From Alphaproteobacteria bacterium UBA6189 (GTDB lineage: Bacteria > Pseudomonadota > Alphaproteobacteria > Rickettsiales > UBA3002): DNA of 7,553 nt. The stretch spans positions 1 to 7,553 of the forward strand of contig DITH01000183.1 in the NCBI GenBank assembly GCA_002422745.1. Reading direction: 5' to 3'. The notes under the pieces were generated by a model. That model saw nothing but the letters and a program-made list of their open reading frames with translations, was not told where the DNA came from and made no database searches. Positions 5,743 to 7,553 of this stretch are shown one piece after another; within the stretch, counting starts at the first letter, position 1; each line of letters opens with the position of its first letter. Made by a program: the position numbers and the translations under genes.

Positions 5743-7434
5743 ATGGGTGCACTGCTCAAAAATCTCGCTATTAGTTCAAAAATTTACAGCATTGTTGCCG
5801 TGTTGCTGGTGATTGCGCTGGCCATCGGTGCGATTGGCGTCGGCGCCATGAAACGTTACAACGCCGAAGCCGAAGCGATTATCAACGCGGCTGACCGTGC
5901 GTTCATCGGCGAGGAAATGAATGCGCTGGTTTATTCTGTCGTCTCCGATTCGCGTGGCGTCTACATGTCAGACTCACCGGCAGGCGCAAAGAAATTCGCC
6001 GATGGCTTGCTCGCCACTTTGCAGGAATTTCAGCAGCGCGTGGTTGAGCTAGAGAAATTAACGCCGCCCGCTCGCCGCGGTGAGCTCACCGAGCTTAACG
6101 CCAAGGCCGATGAATTCATCCGTTTCCGCGCCGAGCTGGCGCGACTGAGCCAGCAGGTAGGGGTGTATGAAGCGCGCCAATGGGGCGATAACGACGCCAA
6201 CCGCGCGAACCGTAAGCAGTTGAACGAATTGATCGATGCGGCCGCCAAAGAGATTGCCGATGAAATCGGTGATCACAAGGCCAGTATCGAAAAACTTTAC
6301 ACGCTAGCGTTAACGGCGATTATTGCTGTGGCCGTCATCGGCGCATTCCTCGGTGCCGTTCTAGCCTGGATCGTCGCTAAATTCGGCATCATCAGCCCGC
6401 TACGTGACATCCGTAGCGCTATGCGTAAGCTGGCCGACGGCAACCACGACGTGGAGATTCCCGGCGAAGATCGTAAAGACGAAGTGGGCGCAATGGCTGC
6501 AACAGTAGCGGTGTTCAAAGCTAATGCGATTGAGAAAAAATCATTGGACGAGGCACAGCGTAAAGAACAGCTCGCCAAGGAAGCCCGCCAGAAAAAAGTC
6601 GATAAACTGCTGAGTGAATTCAACACCAGTGCCGCCGCAGTAGTGGCACGCGTTTCTTCTGCGGCGACCGAGCTGTCGCATACGGCCGAGCAGATGTCGG
6701 GTGTGGCCCAACGCACCAGCAGCCAGTCCGGCGAAGTAGCGGCCGCCTCGACTCAAACCTCGCAGAACGTACAATCCGTTGCCAGCGCGGCGGAAGAAAT
6801 GGCTGCCACGGTGCGCGAAATCGCCAGCCAGGTAAGCAAGTCGACCGACGTGGTGCGTGAAGCCATGGCCAAAGTGGATGCGGCCGATCACTCCTCGAAA
6901 GAGTTGGTAAAAACCTCGCAATCGATCAGCGCCATCACGGCGATGATCGAAAACATTGCTGAGCAAATTAACCTACTGGCATTGAACGCAACGATTGAAT
7001 CGGCACGGGCAGGGGAAGCCGGGAAGGGCTTTGCCGTGGTGGCCAGCGAAGTGAAAAACCTTGCCTCGCAGGCGACGCGCGCAACCGAACAGATTCGTCA
7101 GCAGCTCGACACGGTACTGAAAATGTCGGAAACCGTGGCGAGTGAACTCGAGACCGTCAAATTATCGGTCGACAAGGTGAATGAATATTCATCCACCATC
7201 GCGGCGGCAGTGGAAGAGCAATCGGCCGCTACGAATGAGATTGTTAGCAACATGCAAACAGCCGCCATGGGGGTCGACCAGATTAACCGTCATGTCGGCG
7301 ACATTCGCGAATCGGCCAACACCACGGCGGAATCGACACATGAAGTGCTTGATGCATCGAAAGAGCTGTCAGAGCAATCCGAAAAACTCGATTCGGAAGT
7401 GCGCAGCTTCATCCAGAATATCCAGGCAGCTTAG
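5743..7434 (+). CDS. Methyl-accepting chemotaxis protein (transmembrane chemoreceptor)
   Basis: This 563-residue receptor would sense a ligand and control the CheA kinase through CheW, steering flagellar motility. Order: TM1 (15-36), a periplasmic domain of about 150 mostly helical residues (37-185), TM2 (186-213), HAMP (about 214-267, with [16 protein letters not shown] and a D-E-VG-MA stretch) and a long cytoplasmic coiled coil. The conserved hairpin tip is [22 protein letters not shown] (409-430, spelled here in parts: [10 protein letters not shown], then [12 protein letters not shown]), followed by [11 protein letters not shown]. Candidate methylation segments are [13 protein letters not shown] (349-361) and [14 protein letters not shown] (487-500). 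It ends IQNIQAA, without the NWETF-type tail that tethers CheR and CheB in some receptors. The small helical sensor suggests a four-helix bundle; the ligand is unknown. The ATG has a good AAGGA eight bases upstream. It may share transcripts with the porin through the leaky hairpin. Confidence 0.95.
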   Translation: MGALLKNLAISSKIYSIVAVLLVIALAIGAIGVGAMKRYNAEAEAIINAADRAFIGEEMNALVYSVVSDSRGVYMSDSPAGAKKFADGLLATLQEFQQRVVELEKLTPPARRGELTELNAKADEFIRFRAELARLSQQVGVYEARQWGDNDANRANRKQLNELIDAAAKEIADEIGDHKASIEKLYTLALTAIIAVAVIGAFLGAVLAWIVAKFGIISPLRDIRSAMRKLADGNHDVEIPGEDRKDEVGAMAATVAVFKANAIEKKSLDEAQRKEQLAKEARQKKVDKLLSEFNTSAAAVVARVSSAATELSHTAEQMSGVAQRTSSQSGEVAAASTQTSQNVQSVASAAEEMAATVREIASQVSKSTDVVREAMAKVDAADHSSKELVKTSQSISAITAMIENIAEQINLLALNATIESARAGEAGKGFAVVASEVKNLASQATRATEQIRQQLDTVLKMSETVASELETVKLSVDKVNEYSSTIAAAVEEQSAATNEIVSNMQTAAMGVDQINRHVGDIRESANTTAESTHEVLDASKELSEQSEKLDSEVRSFIQNIQAA

Positions 7435-7458
7435 CGCTGACTGGGAACACGGCGACTT

Positions 7459-7488
7459 AACCCCGGTAGGCAACTGCCGGGGTTTTTT
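7459..7488 (+). terminator. Intrinsic terminator of the chemoreceptor gene
   Basis: AACCCCGG (7459-7466) pairs with CCGGGGTT (7477-7484). U-G and A-U pairs extend the stem inward, leaving a six-base loop. The T-run covers 7483-7488. It starts 24 bases after the stop codon. On the - strand no T-run follows, so it is one-directional. Confidence 0.92.
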
Positions 7489-7499
7489 CATATTGGGAT

Positions 7500-7525
7500 A
7501 AAAAGGGTGATCCGCCTTAAAAGGC
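7500..7525 (-). terminator. Weak candidate terminator for the - strand tRNA
   Basis: On the - strand, after the tRNA CCA end, GCCT and AGGC can pair around TTTA (within 7514-7525). A TTTTT run (7500-7504) follows nine bases later. The stem is small and the distance to the T-run is long, so this is only a possibility. Confidence 0.25.
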
Positions 7526-7532
7526 AAAGGAA

Positions 7533-7553
7533 TGGTCGGGGTGAGAGGATTCG
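7533..7553 (-). tRNA. 3' end of a second tRNA, probably tRNA-Pro (partial)
   Basis: Read on the - strand, the window edge holds part of a T-loop (CGAAT), the T-stem 3' strand CCTCT (7544-7548), the acceptor strand CACCCCG (7537-7543), discriminator A (7536) and CCA (7533-7535). The implied 5' end CGGGGTG gives C1:G72 with A73, again the bacterial tRNA-Pro pattern. It differs from the first tRNA in acceptor and T-stem, so it would be another isoacceptor. The anticodon is outside the window, which limits the identification. Confidence 0.75.

Noticed and set aside
6541..6966. 141-residue open frame antisense to the chemoreceptor
   Set aside because: It is a mirror of the receptor's biased coiled-coil codons; no start signal or homology-like motif is visible.
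1..7553. Genomic island or prophage integrated at a tRNA
   Set aside because: No integrase, no direct repeat of either tRNA 3' end inside the window, and all genes are housekeeping-type envelope or chemotaxis genes.

Overview
The window looks like an ordinary chromosomal segment of a Gram-negative, motile bacterium, probably an alphaproteobacterium. The outer-membrane barrel with a signal peptide shows the Gram-negative envelope. The ExoD protein, the MHS-type transporter and the chemoreceptor style fit Alphaproteobacteria, but none of them proves it. I see no integrase, transposase, insertion sequence, CRISPR array or phage gene.

Layout: The window opens with the 3' end of a tRNA on the + strand (1-33, probably tRNA-Pro). 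A strong stem-loop follows. Three genes then read leftward on the - strand. In transcription order they are an unrecognised 629-residue, partly hydrophobic protein (4071-2182), an MHS-family major facilitator permease (2087-822) and a small ExoD-family membrane protein (779-189). The gaps between them are 94 and 42 bases, so one operon is plausible. A 364-base, AT-rich divergent control region (4072-4435) separates them from two + strand genes. These are an outer-membrane porin of the alginate-export type (4436-5662) and a methyl-accepting chemotaxis protein (5743-7434) that ends in a textbook intrinsic terminator. The window closes with the 3' end of a second tRNA, also probably tRNA-Pro, on the - strand (7533-7553).

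Regulation is the most interesting part. The leftward genes are preceded by a candidate sigma-70-type promoter (-35 TTGTGA, 17-base spacer, -10 CATACT). Directly abutting its -35 is an 18-base element built like a PhoB box: two 7-base direct repeats separated by 4 bases, with 12 of 14 half-site positions matching. On the other side of the divergent region, close upstream of the porin, AGGG/CTAGGG motifs recur four times with 12-, 11- and 12-base spacing. That is one helical turn per repeat and resembles a response-regulator binding array. A 15-base perfect dyad lies just upstream of the permease gene.

Working together (inference): a porin for solute entry through the outer membrane, an inner-membrane solute:proton symporter, an envelope protein of unknown role and a chemoreceptor would make a coherent 'sense, move and take up' neighbourhood, possibly tied to phosphate status. 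The substrate cannot be read from the sequence. I found no clearly new multi-gene system. The best leads are the uncharacterised 629-residue protein and the two phased operator-like arrays.
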